From positions 41,272 through 105,271 of the forward strand of contig NZ_CAOJCN010000020.1 in NCBI RefSeq assembly GCF_948329515.1: a stretch of 64,000 nt of DNA. Direction: 5' to 3'. Of this stretch, positions 8,262 through 16,900 are shown piece after piece; the stretch's first letter is position 1, and each line of letters starts with the position of its first letter. The stretch comes from Cohnella rhizoplanae (GTDB taxonomy: Bacteria > Bacillota > Bacilli > Paenibacillales > Paenibacillaceae). The notes beneath the pieces are model-generated. The model saw only the letters and a list, made by a program, of their open reading frames with translations. It had not been told where the DNA came from and searched no databases. Both the position numbers and the translations under genes were made by a program.

Positions 8262-10077
8262 GCGCGCCTCCGATCGGGATCCACAAGACGACGGTGGTCC
8301 CTTCGTTTTCAATGCTGTCGATGGTCAGCTCGGCCTCTTCGCCATAATAAAGCTTGAGCCTGGCTTTGACGTTCCACAAACCGTACAGATCGTTCCTGCG
8401 CATCTCCTGATCCCAAGCCTTGCCGGCCTGAAGAGAGAATTTGCCCAGCTCTTCCTTGATGTAGAGCATCCGCTCCGCACGAATGCCCTTTCCGTTGTCG
8501 GCGACTTCGAGGCGCAATCTCCCCGCCTCCACCCGGCCGTCGATCAGGACGCGGCCATCCTTTTTCTTGTGCTCCAGCCCGTGCAGGATCGCGTTCTCTA
8601 CGATCGGCTGCAGCAGCAGCTTAAGAACCATATATCGCTTGCAGGCTTCGTCGATCCGGATGACGACGGAAAGCTTGTCGACGAACCTCAGCTCCTGCAC
8701 CCTAAGGTAGTAACTGAGGTGTTCGATCGTCTCCTCGACGGTAAATTCGTCCTGTCCCTTGCTCAAGCTTAACCGGAAAAACTTGGACAAGTGCAGCGCC
8801 ATCTCCGAGATTTCCTCCGCCTCGTAGTTCTCGGCCATACTGTAGATCGAATCGAGCGTGTTATATAGAAAATGAGGATTGATCTGCGACTGAAGGACGC
8901 GAAGCTCCGCCTTCAGCCGGAGCAGCTGCTGCTCGTATATGTTTTGAATGAGGTTTTTCTGCTCTTGCGCCATATCGTTGAACGCGCTCATGAGGTAGCC
9001 GAATTCGTCCTCCCGCTTGTTCGGCAGGCTCGTCTCCAGCCGGCCCATGCGCACCTGCTTCATTCCGTATGCCAGCGACCCGAGCGGCGACGCGATCCCC
9101 CGGTAGACGATCCACGAGATAACGATCGTCAGCAGTACGCTGATGCCGATGATCGCGTACATGAACGTCCTGAGCTGCTCGGTCTCGGCATACATGGCCG
9201 CGGCCGGTTTGACGAGCATGATCGTCCAGCCGGACGTCTGGGAACGGTATCTCACGAGCATTTCCCGTTTCCCGGTATCGGCTGATTCTCTTAACGTCAT
9301 CATATCGCCGTTCGCTTCCCAGACCGGCGGCGTCCCTTCGGCCGAGCCCGCCCCTACGATCAGCCGGTCATCCGCCGTCGACAGATAGACGCTCTCGTCC
9401 GTCCCGTCCACCAGCGTATCCAGATGCTTGCGCAGGTGATCGACGTCCAGGGTGATCATCAGCACGCTTTTATGAGTCCCCGGTTTGAACGGGTCCATCG
9501 AACGCAGCAAAGTGACGTACCCGGGTTGAAACGTTTGATCCAGCTGTTGATAGGAATTGAATTCGTTGGGCTTCGGCACGAGCAGCCGGCTTTTGCCGCT
9601 CGAGCGCATCAGTCCGGTATACCAGTCCTGCTCGGGAAGCTCGTCGACTCTCCTGCCGCCGAACTTCGACGATACGATCGTCTGCGAATACGCATGGTAA
9701 ATCGAGAGCTGAGCGAGATAGCTGTTGACCGAATTCATATTGGACAATTGGCTGAGCACCTTCTGAAAATCCAGCGTCATCTCCCCTGTCAGCTGCGGCT
9801 CCGTCCGGTTCAGCAGCTCGATCAGGTTCGTATCCGTCGCAAGCGCCATCGACATATTCTCGAGGTTGTCCATCGTCATGTCGATCGCCTCCATCGCGGA
9901 GGACAGCGCCACGACCGTCTGGTCGTTGACCTTGCGTTCGAGTATCCGTTCGGATCGCAGGCTCGCGAATACGCTGACCGCGACCAGCGGGAGAAGAATG
10001 ATCAGAAAGTAGCTCGTGAGCCGCAATTGTACGGATCGGCGGAAAGCGTTCGCAAGTCTCGGTAAGATAGGGGTCAT
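8221..10077 (-). CDS. Sensor histidine kinase, YesM family
   Basis: A membrane kinase of 618 residues, partner of the overlapping YesN-type regulator. It contains a first membrane segment (LTSYFLIILLPLVAVSVFA), an extracytoplasmic sensor of roughly 260 residues, a second segment (FMYAIIGISVLLTIVISWIVY), HAMP, the phospho-acceptor motif NPHFLYNTLDSI and the ATPase motifs QPIVENAILHG and DNGKGI. The start is uncertain: the chosen ATG at 10077 has GGAGG 15 bases upstream, rather far; an in-frame CTG two codons earlier has ideal 9-base spacing, and a TTG at 10113 lacks a ribosome site. The signal is unknown, but the adjacent transporter suggests an extracellular oligosaccharide. Confidence 0.92.
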   Translation of the reverse strand: MTPILPRLANAFRRSVQLRLTSYFLIILLPLVAVSVFASLRSERILERKVNDQTVVALSSAMEAIDMTMDNLENMSMALATDTNLIELLNRTEPQLTGEMTLDFQKVLSQLSNMNSVNSYLAQLSIYHAYSQTIVSSKFGGRRVDELPEQDWYTGLMRSSGKSRLLVPKPNEFNSYQQLDQTFQPGYVTLLRSMDPFKPGTHKSVLMITLDVDHLRKHLDTLVDGTDESVYLSTADDRLIVGAGSAEGTPPVWEANGDMMTLRESADTGKREMLVRYRSQTSGWTIMLVKPAAAMYAETEQLRTFMYAIIGISVLLTIVISWIVYRGIASPLGSLAYGMKQVRMGRLETSLPNKREDEFGYLMSAFNDMAQEQKNLIQNIYEQQLLRLKAELRVLQSQINPHFLYNTLDSIYSMAENYEAEEISEMALHLSKFFRLSLSKGQDEFTVEETIEHLSYYLRVQELRFVDKLSVVIRIDEACKRYMVLKLLLQPIVENAILHGLEHKKKDGRVLIDGRVEAGRLRLEVADNGKGIRAERMLYIKEELGKFSLQAGKAWDQEMRRNDLYGLWNVKARLKLYYGEEAELTIDSIENEGTTVVLWIPIGGAHESDDRGRRASAS

Positions 10078-10145
10078 AGTCAGGCTGGCGCACCTCCGGC
10101 GTGAAGGGAACAATAGGATGAAAATATATTACCATATAACAGCCC

Positions 10146-10188
10146 AGGGGCTTCGGCGATCCGGAAAAACGCCGGATGCCGAGCCCCT
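10146..10188 (-). terminator. Terminator after sugar ABC operon
   Basis: AGGGGC...GATCCGG pairs with CCGGAT...GCCCCT across a short A-rich loop, making a long hairpin with two mismatches just past the stop of the downstream permease. The T-rich tract on the minus strand is poor; the plus side reads TTATTTG. It separates the transporter operon from the regulator pair. Confidence 0.6.
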
Positions 10189-10196
10189 TATTTGAC

Positions 10197-11069
10197 TTAT
10201 CCCTTGATCGCGCCGATCATCATGCCTTTGGTGAAGTACTTCTGCAGGAAAGGATAGATCAGCACGATCGGTAAAATGGCGACCGTCACCGTGGCCATCT
10301 TGATCGTCTCCGGCGGCAGCTGCGCCACCTTGGAGGAATTCAGCGCCAGCTCCTGGCTTACGCTCGGCGTCTGAATCATGTTGCGAAGGACCACCTGGAT
10401 CGGCGCCAGATCCTTGTCCGAGACGTACATGATGCCTTTAAAATATTCGTTCCAGTGTCCGACCCCGTAGAAGAGTCCGATGGTCGCCAGGATCGGCGCC
10501 GATAGCGGGAGCACGATACGCCAGAGCGTCGCGATCTCGCCGCAGCCGTCGATCCGCGCCGCCTCTTCGACCTCCTGCGGCAGCCCTTCGAAGTACGTTT
10601 TCATGATCAGGAAGTTGAAGGTGGATACGGTGCCGGGGATGATCATCGCCCAGATGGTGTTGTACAGGCCCAGCTCGCGTATCACCATGTAGGTCGGGAT
10701 CAGCCCTCCGTTGAACAACATCGTGAATATGATCGCCAGCAATATACCGTTGCGCCCCGGCGTCGATTTCTTGGACAACGGGTAGGCGAGCAGCGTCGTC
10801 ACGAGCAGATTGATCGCGGTGGCGACGACCGTGATGAACACGGTAATCTTCAGCGCATCGGGAATCCGGGCGCTCGACAGGATTTGCTTGTAGGCTTCTA
10901 ACGTTACCGCGCTCGGCCAGATGACGAAGCCTCCGTTGCGAAGCACCTCGGTATACGGCGTGATGGACATGACGACCACGAAGTACAGCGGGAACAGCGT
11001 CGACAGCGCGAACAATCCCAGGAAGACGTAGAGAGCGCCGTCGACGATCCGGTCCGATTTCGTTACCAT
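10197..11069 (-). CDS. Carbohydrate ABC transporter permease (LplC/YtcP-like)
   Basis: An inner-membrane permease of 290 residues with six membrane segments and the permease coupling loop EEAARIDGCGEIATLWRIVLP (EAA-type motif near residue 185). It pairs with the permease encoded immediately upstream, overlapping it by 7 bases (ATGGTAA). GGAGG lies 9 bases before the ATG. No ATPase gene is nearby; transporters of this type in Bacilli generally borrow a shared MsmX-like ATPase. The substrate is probably an oligosaccharide, judged from the neighbouring heparinase-like enzyme. Confidence 0.93.
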   Translation of the reverse strand: MVTKSDRIVDGALYVFLGLFALSTLFPLYFVVVMSITPYTEVLRNGGFVIWPSAVTLEAYKQILSSARIPDALKITVFITVVATAINLLVTTLLAYPLSKKSTPGRNGILLAIIFTMLFNGGLIPTYMVIRELGLYNTIWAMIIPGTVSTFNFLIMKTYFEGLPQEVEEAARIDGCGEIATLWRIVLPLSAPILATIGLFYGVGHWNEYFKGIMYVSDKDLAPIQVVLRNMIQTPSVSQELALNSSKVAQLPPETIKMATVTVAILPIVLIYPFLQKYFTKGMMIGAIKG

Positions 11070-12025
11070 ATGCCCGAACCTCCGACTTTTTTGGCTAATT
11101 TATTCGCGCCCAGGATGAAGATCAGGCCGATGACTGATTTGAACACGCCGGTGGCCGCCGCAATGCTGAAGTTCAGCTGCTCGAGCCCTTGGCGGAATAC
11201 CCAAGTGTCGATGATATCTCCGACCCCGAATACTCTGGCATTCAGGAAGATGTATACCTGATCGAAGCCCGCGTCGAGAATGCTGCCCATCCGCAGAATC
11301 AACAGCAGGATGAACACCGAACGGATGCCGGGCAGCGTGATATTCCACATTTTCCGCCATCTGCCCGCGCCGTCCACCGCCGCCGCCTCGTACAGCTCCT
11401 GATTGATCGTCCCGAGCGCCGCCAGATAGATAATGGCTCCGAAGCCTACGTTTTTCCATAGATCGGAGACGACGAGCAGCGAACGGAAATAATTCGGATC
11501 GGTCAGCAGGTTCAGCTCGCCCCATCCCCAGTCGCGGAACAGCGTCGTAACCAGACCGGCGCCCGGCGCGAAAAAGGAAAAGACGATGCCGTATACGATA
11601 ATCCAGGACAGGAAGTGCGGCCCGTACGTGATCGATTGTACGGCCTTTTTGAACCACTTGGAGCGAATCTCGTTCAGCAGCAGCGCCAGCAGCATATCGG
11701 GGACCATGTTAAAAATCATGCGATAGATGCTGATGAGCAGCGTATTTTTCATGATTTGGGGAAAATCCGGAGACCTGAACAAGGTCATAAAGTGGTCCAG
11801 TCCGACCCAAGGGCTCTTCCAGATGCCCTTCATCAGGTTGTAATCCTGGAAGGCGATCAGGATGCCCGCCATGGGCAAGTAATGAAAAAGCAAATAATAG
11901 AGCAAACCCGGAATCATCATCAGAATCATCCATCTGCCGCGATACAAGCTTACGAGCGCCTTGCGCCTTGCGGAGCTTTTAGGGGAGGCCGCCTGCTGCT
12001 TCGTTTGTGCTAGGGTTTGGTTCAT
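11063..12025 (-). CDS. Carbohydrate ABC transporter permease (LplB-like)
   Basis: A 320-residue permease of the LplB type. A charged N-terminal tail of about 30 residues precedes the first membrane segment (MILMMIPGLLYYLLFHYLPM); the coupling loop is YEAAAVDGAGRWRKMWNITLP near residue 215. AAAGGGG lies 8 bases before the ATG. It is translationally coupled to the second permease and follows the binding-protein gene by 120 bases that contain a hairpin. The longer N-terminus is typical of this permease class and distinguishes it from the partner. Confidence 0.93.
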   Translation of the reverse strand: MNQTLAQTKQQAASPKSSARRKALVSLYRGRWMILMMIPGLLYYLLFHYLPMAGILIAFQDYNLMKGIWKSPWVGLDHFMTLFRSPDFPQIMKNTLLISIYRMIFNMVPDMLLALLLNEIRSKWFKKAVQSITYGPHFLSWIIVYGIVFSFFAPGAGLVTTLFRDWGWGELNLLTDPNYFRSLLVVSDLWKNVGFGAIIYLAALGTINQELYEAAAVDGAGRWRKMWNITLPGIRSVFILLLILRMGSILDAGFDQVYIFLNARVFGVGDIIDTWVFRQGLEQLNFSIAAATGVFKSVIGLIFILGANKLAKKVGGSGIW

Positions 12026-12066
12026 TGCCGTTGCCCCTTTGTGCTGGAGTTGCGGGAAAAGAGGAC

Positions 12067-12094
12067 GGCAACCCCGACCCCGTCAGGGGTTGCC
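12067..12094 (-). promoter_or_regulatory. Intercistronic hairpin between binding protein and permeases
   Basis: GGCAACCCC pairs perfectly with GGGGTTGCC around a 10-base loop, about 50 bases after the binding-protein stop. On the minus strand it is followed by GTCCTCTTTTCCC, a weak T tract. Such hairpins commonly give partial termination or protect the upstream message, leaving binding protein in excess over permeases. The role is inferred. Confidence 0.5.
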
Positions 12095-12145
12095 TCCGTT
12101 TCTTCACCTTGCCGGATCTCTTGCTTCTAACGGGTATCCTTCGCC

Positions 12146-13786
12146 TTACTTGAATGCGTTCAGCTTTTTGTCCTTCAGCACCGCATTGATCTGGTCGGTA
12201 TAGCCTTGGAAGATCGTTCTGCCGGTATACTTCGTCATCAGCTCTTCGCGGTACTCGGGCCACTTGGCGGCGCTCTTGTCCTCGAAGATCATCTTGATGT
12301 GCAGGCGGTGCATTTCCTTGCGGAAGTCGCCGATGTTCGTGCCTTCCGGCGGCAGCAGCGAGACCGGCGGGAGCGCGTCGTGCTTCGGATACGAAGCGAC
12401 CGTCTTCAAGATCGCCTGATCGCGCGGCGAGATGCGCGGATCGTTGATCTCAAGGCCGAGCACGGCCGGTTCGTCAGGCGTGAAGAAGCGGTAAATGCCG
12501 AGCCAGTTGCCTGCGTTCGCGATGTCCGCGTTGTACGCTTCGGGGATCAACGTAATCTTGTTGCCCTCTTTGGTATAATGCTTGCCCTCTTGGCCGTAGT
12601 GCGTCAGCAGATAACCTTCTTCGCCGGCCAGCCAGTTCAGCACTTCGAATGCGCGCGCGACTTTCTCCGGGTTTTTCTCGGCGACCGCCTTGCCGACCAT
12701 GACCGAGGTTTCCGGCACGCCGTTTTTCCAGATCGCCGGCAGGTCCGGGAACGGGTTGAACGGCTGCCAGTCCGCGTTCGGATCGATCGCTTTCGTGCGG
12801 GTCTGCAAACTGTTCGCATCGCCTTCGAGCGCCGCGTTCTTTTCGCCGCTGAAGATGATGCCGATCTTGTTTTGCGCGGCTTTGTCCAGATGACCCGGGT
12901 ATTTGCTGAGGAACCAGTCCGGATCGATGATGCCTTCGTTCGTCATGTCGATGATGCCCTGAATGACCTTCTGCACGCCCAGGTCCGTCCGGTTGTCCAC
13001 GAATACGTCGTTCGCGATCTGGAAGTCGGCTACGAAGCCGTTTGCCAGCCATTGCGGGAACTCGAGCGGCACGCTTGCGCCATTGCCCGACGTGGAGAAG
13101 CCGAACGTATCTTTTTTGCCGTTGCCGTCCGGATCCCCGTTCGTGAACTTGCGCATGACCTCGAGCATCTCGTCGTACGACTTCGGCATCTGGAGCTGGA
13201 GCTTGTCGAGCCAGTCCTTGCGCACGTACCAGGCCGGATACTGGTTGCGCATGAAGGGCAGGATGCCGCGATTGAAGCCGCCGCCGACCAGCTGGTACGA
13301 GTCTAGCTCGGATTGCTTCACCCATTTGTAGTAATTCGGTACCTTCTCTTCATTCAAGTAATCGGTCAGGTCGGCCAGCAGGCCGTCGGTAGCGTACTTC
13401 TGCGACGCGGCCCCGTCCGCGATGAACACGTCGGGAATATCGCCTCCCGCCAGCTGGACGTTCATCTTGCTCTTGTAATCTTCGCCGCCGACCATGTAGT
13501 CGAGCTTCAGATCCACGTTGAACTTTTCTTCGATCGCCTGCTTGACGAAGTCTTTGTCCGCCGATGGAAGCGTAGCGTTGGCGAATTCCGTGCCGACCGG
13601 CACCATGAAGCGCAAGCTGATTTTCTCCGGCTTGGCCGCTTCGGACGCGGTCGCCGATGCCGACGCCGTGCTTGCGCTTGTCGCGGGCTGGCTCGAAGCC
13701 GCCCCGTTTGTCTCTTCCCCGTTGTTCGAGCAGGCCGTGGCCAGCAAGGTCGCCCCCGATAATACGACGAGCAATGACTTTTTCAA
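12146..13786 (-). CDS. Extracellular solute-binding lipoprotein of sugar ABC transporter
   Basis: A family-1-type solute-binding lipoprotein of about 546 residues that would capture a sugar outside the cell for the two permeases downstream. It has a short signal peptide with Cys in LLATACSNNG, a Ser/Thr/Ala-rich linker, and a body typical of LplA-like proteins. The start is a choice between GTG 13795, ATG 13792 and TTG 13786; only TTG has GGAAGG at a usual distance (about 8 bases) and it gives the classic MKKSLLVV signal. A two-box activator element and a -10 sequence lie about 70 bases upstream. Confidence 0.93.
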   Translation of the reverse strand: MKKSLLVVLSGATLLATACSNNGEETNGAASSQPATSASTASASATASEAAKPEKISLRFMVPVGTEFANATLPSADKDFVKQAIEEKFNVDLKLDYMVGGEDYKSKMNVQLAGGDIPDVFIADGAASQKYATDGLLADLTDYLNEEKVPNYYKWVKQSELDSYQLVGGGFNRGILPFMRNQYPAWYVRKDWLDKLQLQMPKSYDEMLEVMRKFTNGDPDGNGKKDTFGFSTSGNGASVPLEFPQWLANGFVADFQIANDVFVDNRTDLGVQKVIQGIIDMTNEGIIDPDWFLSKYPGHLDKAAQNKIGIIFSGEKNAALEGDANSLQTRTKAIDPNADWQPFNPFPDLPAIWKNGVPETSVMVGKAVAEKNPEKVARAFEVLNWLAGEEGYLLTHYGQEGKHYTKEGNKITLIPEAYNADIANAGNWLGIYRFFTPDEPAVLGLEINDPRISPRDQAILKTVASYPKHDALPPVSLLPPEGTNIGDFRKEMHRLHIKMIFEDKSAAKWPEYREELMTKYTGRTIFQGYTDQINAVLKDKKLNAFK

Positions 13787-13853
13787 ATGCATCACCTTCC
13801 GACGATTTAATCTTTCGCTTGCCTACGTTCATTATCCGACATGGCTCCTATCA

Positions 13854-13897
13854 TTCATAGACGAGCGATTTGACATTGCGTCGGTACTTTTTTGACT
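13854..13897 (-). promoter_or_regulatory. Two-box activator element and -10 of sugar ABC operon
   Basis: On the minus strand, two GTCAAA boxes (plus-strand TTTGAC at 13869-13874 and 13891-13896) stand 22 bases apart, two helical turns, followed 10 bases later by a -10-like TATGAA. No -35 is recognisable, as expected for an activated promoter. The same arrangement precedes the heparinase-like gene; over 43 aligned bases without gaps the two sites agree at 35. Two direct half-sites suit the double HTH of an AraC-type regulator. Confidence 0.65.
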
Positions 13898-13903
13898 TTG
13901 CCT

Positions 13904-13951
13904 TTAAAGAACGGCGGGCTGATTTCGAGATCCTCGAGATCAGCCCGCCGT
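13904..13951 (-). terminator. Terminator of heparinase-like gene
   Basis: A perfect 13-base stem (ACGGCGGGCTGAT at 13911-13923 with its complement at 13939-13951) lies 7 bases past the stop, followed on the minus strand by TCTTTAA. It isolates the large enzyme gene from the transporter promoter. Confidence 0.75.
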
Positions 13952-13957
13952 TTTCAG

Positions 13958-16900
13958 TTATCGAACGGTTACTTTCATCACCGCGCTTTCCGAAGTGCCT
14001 GCGTCGTTGCCGAGCTCGACGCGATACGCGTACGTACCTTTCGCGCGTCCCGCAATGCTAGTTGCGGCAGTTTGTGCGTTCGGCGCGTGAGCCGAAAGGG
14101 TCTGCGTATCGATAAGAACGCCGTTCTCGTAAAGCTTGTAAGACGTCGCGTTCGTTCCCCACCACATGTTCGTCGTCACCTTATAGTCGCCATCCCCGTC
14201 CCAATTATCATGGGACAGCACCGGCATCCCAGGCGCGGCATCCTTAACCGCGACGCTTAGCGGCGAACAGGGGGTTGTACCGAAGGAATTGATAAGTTCG
14301 CATGTATACGTATACGAGCCGTTCGCTTTACCGCTGATCGCCGTTTCGGCTTTTTGTGCCGATGGCGATTGGGCTGTCAGCGTCCTCGTATCGATTAACG
14401 TACCGTTCTCGTACAATTTATAGCTCGTACCGTTGTCGCCGTACCACATATTCATCGCGATCTTATAGCTTCCGTCCAGCAGTCCCGTGTCATAACCGTT
14501 GTCGCTGGACAGGACCGGATTGCCGGGTACGCCCGACGCTCCCGGATCCGGAAGCGGCTTTGTCGTTGCCGACACCGCCTCCGACAATGGCGATTCGCCT
14601 GCCCGATTGACGGCAGAAACTTTGTAATAATAGGCGGTGGAAGCGCTAAGCGCGGTATCCGCGTACGTTACGCCTTGCACGGACGCAGCGTTTAACTTGA
14701 TATACGAACCGTCCGCCTCCTCTGAGCGGTAGACGTGGTACCCCTCCGCGCCGTCAACGGCGTCCCAGCTCAATTCGACGGCTTGCTCGCTGATAGCCGA
14801 AGCCGTCAATAACGCCGGCGCTGCCGGCGTCGGTTCGTCGCCGACAGGCGTCAGCGTATACGTTCCGGCAGGCGCCGAGAATGCCAGTATGCCGCCTTCC
14901 TCGGTCACGACGCCCGTGCGGTCGGGTTGGCCTGCCATCGAGATTTTCCATTTCCCGGCGTGAAGATCGGCTACGGTAACGGACATATCGGCCTGGGAAC
15001 CGTAGACGGACAGCGTCACCGATTCGTTCAGGCGATGGCCGCTCTTGCTGAACCAGACCGCGCGATCCGCGATCTGCACGCCCGTCATCAGATCGGCGTC
15101 AAGCCGCTGGCTCGGCAGAACCGTCGTTTCCCCGTCGTCCATCACCTGCATGACGTTCAGGAAGTAGTCGGTCTCCGCGGGCGCTTCAGGCGATACTTCC
15201 ACGCGCCATGCGCCGGCTTCGATCGTGTTTAAGTGGGCCGGCGTAGATGGAATGCGCGGATAGTTCGTTCCGTTCGTTTCAAATTCGTGTCCCGGCCCGC
15301 CGACTTTTTCAATGTTCAAGTTGTCGGCGAGCGGGAGCAGCGTCTCGTTAACCATCTTGCCGGAATACCCGTTCCCGCTTCTGGTCACGGTCGTGACCGT
15401 GCCGTCGACGGCCGGTTCCTCCTCCGTATGCAGCAGCCAGGTTTTCTTGAAGTTCGGATTCGACGACACGACCTTGTCGAAGACGACCATCGCGGCGGGG
15501 TGATCGGCGTCCTTCAGATTCAGGAACATCATCGAGCGATCGAATTGACTAACCTTATCCGAATAGGCCTGCGTCAGGTCGCCCTTGATATAGCTGTATT
15601 CAGGGGCGAGCGAATCCGAGCCCCCGCCGTACGCCTGCCCCGTCACTTTGGCGCGTGCGTAGTCCTTGCCCGCCAGTTCATCGAGCGACCAGGCTTCGGC
15701 ATAGGTGCCCGAGTCGTTCGCCCACAGCTGACCGCCGTCGTTCGCAAGCGATTGGCCGCGATAGGCGGGCGTCTCTGCCGGATCGTAGATCAGCATGGAA
15801 TTATGAGCGATCGTTCGTTTGTAGTAGTTGCGGTCATACGCGCTCATATAGGACTCGGACTTGGCTCCAGGGGCAGGCAGCCCCTCGTACAACCCGCTGT
15901 CCAGCGCGAGCGAGCCTTGATAATACAGCTGGAAGCTGCCCATGTCGAGATGCTGGTGGTTGCCGAACCAGTAGCCCCCGATCTTCATCTCCGCGACGAC
16001 GGAGGGGGAATTTTTGTTGACCGCGGTCGGATCGTCCCAGCCGGTGCGCGCGACCATCGATCCCATCGGCGAGCCGAAGTACTTGGTCATCGGCAGTTCG
16101 TCGACCGGGCTGGAAGCCTGGTCCGGCTTGACGAATAGCATCTCCGACACCGGATCGATCGTCCCCGGCACGTATTCTTCTTGGAACATGTCGCGCACAT
16201 AAGGATTATCGTACAAATAAGAAGCGAGCATGGCCGTATTCTCATATTTCCAGGTCTTGTCGTCGGGCGTGTAAATATCCTGATAAGAGTCTCCGTCGCG
16301 GATCAACTGGCCGTCCGGCCTGCGGGTATAGATCGCGCGCATCAGGACGTCGCCCTGCTTTTCCGAGAAAATATCGCCGGCGCCCATCTTCCGCATGATA
16401 AGCTGCGCCCATAGCTCCGGCTCGTACCGTCCTTGCATCCCATAGGAATCGCCCTGATGATGCATGCCGGACTCGTACCAGAAGTTGCGCACGGGCACGT
16501 ATTGATTCATGAGCATAACGGCGGCATAGCTATAGATCTCATGAGGATGCTCAGGATTCTCGATATCCTCGTCATAGACGGCGACGCCTGCGGCGAGCAA
16601 GTTTTTGAGGAGCTGGTCCTCGCTGTAGTGGCTCTCGACCGCGGGTACGCTCGCGAGCGGCGGATAGCCCATCTCCAAGTCCTTCGCAAGCAGCTTCATC
16701 TTGGCGATGACGAACGACCGCTCCTCACCGTTCATCAGATCGAAGCACCAATCGTAGACGATGGCGGCCGCGTTGAGCGTATCCCCCACCTGGTGGTATT
16801 GCTCGGCCGGCGTGAAGTCGACGGTTCCCAGGAAGTTTTTGACCATCGACACGGCCCGTTCGCCCTGCGCCTCGTCGCCTTGTACGAGATATTGAAGCGC

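Noticed and set aside
11100..11657. Additional minus-strand frame inside the LplB-like permease
   Set aside because: Arg/Gly-rich out-of-frame shadow of a well-supported permease.
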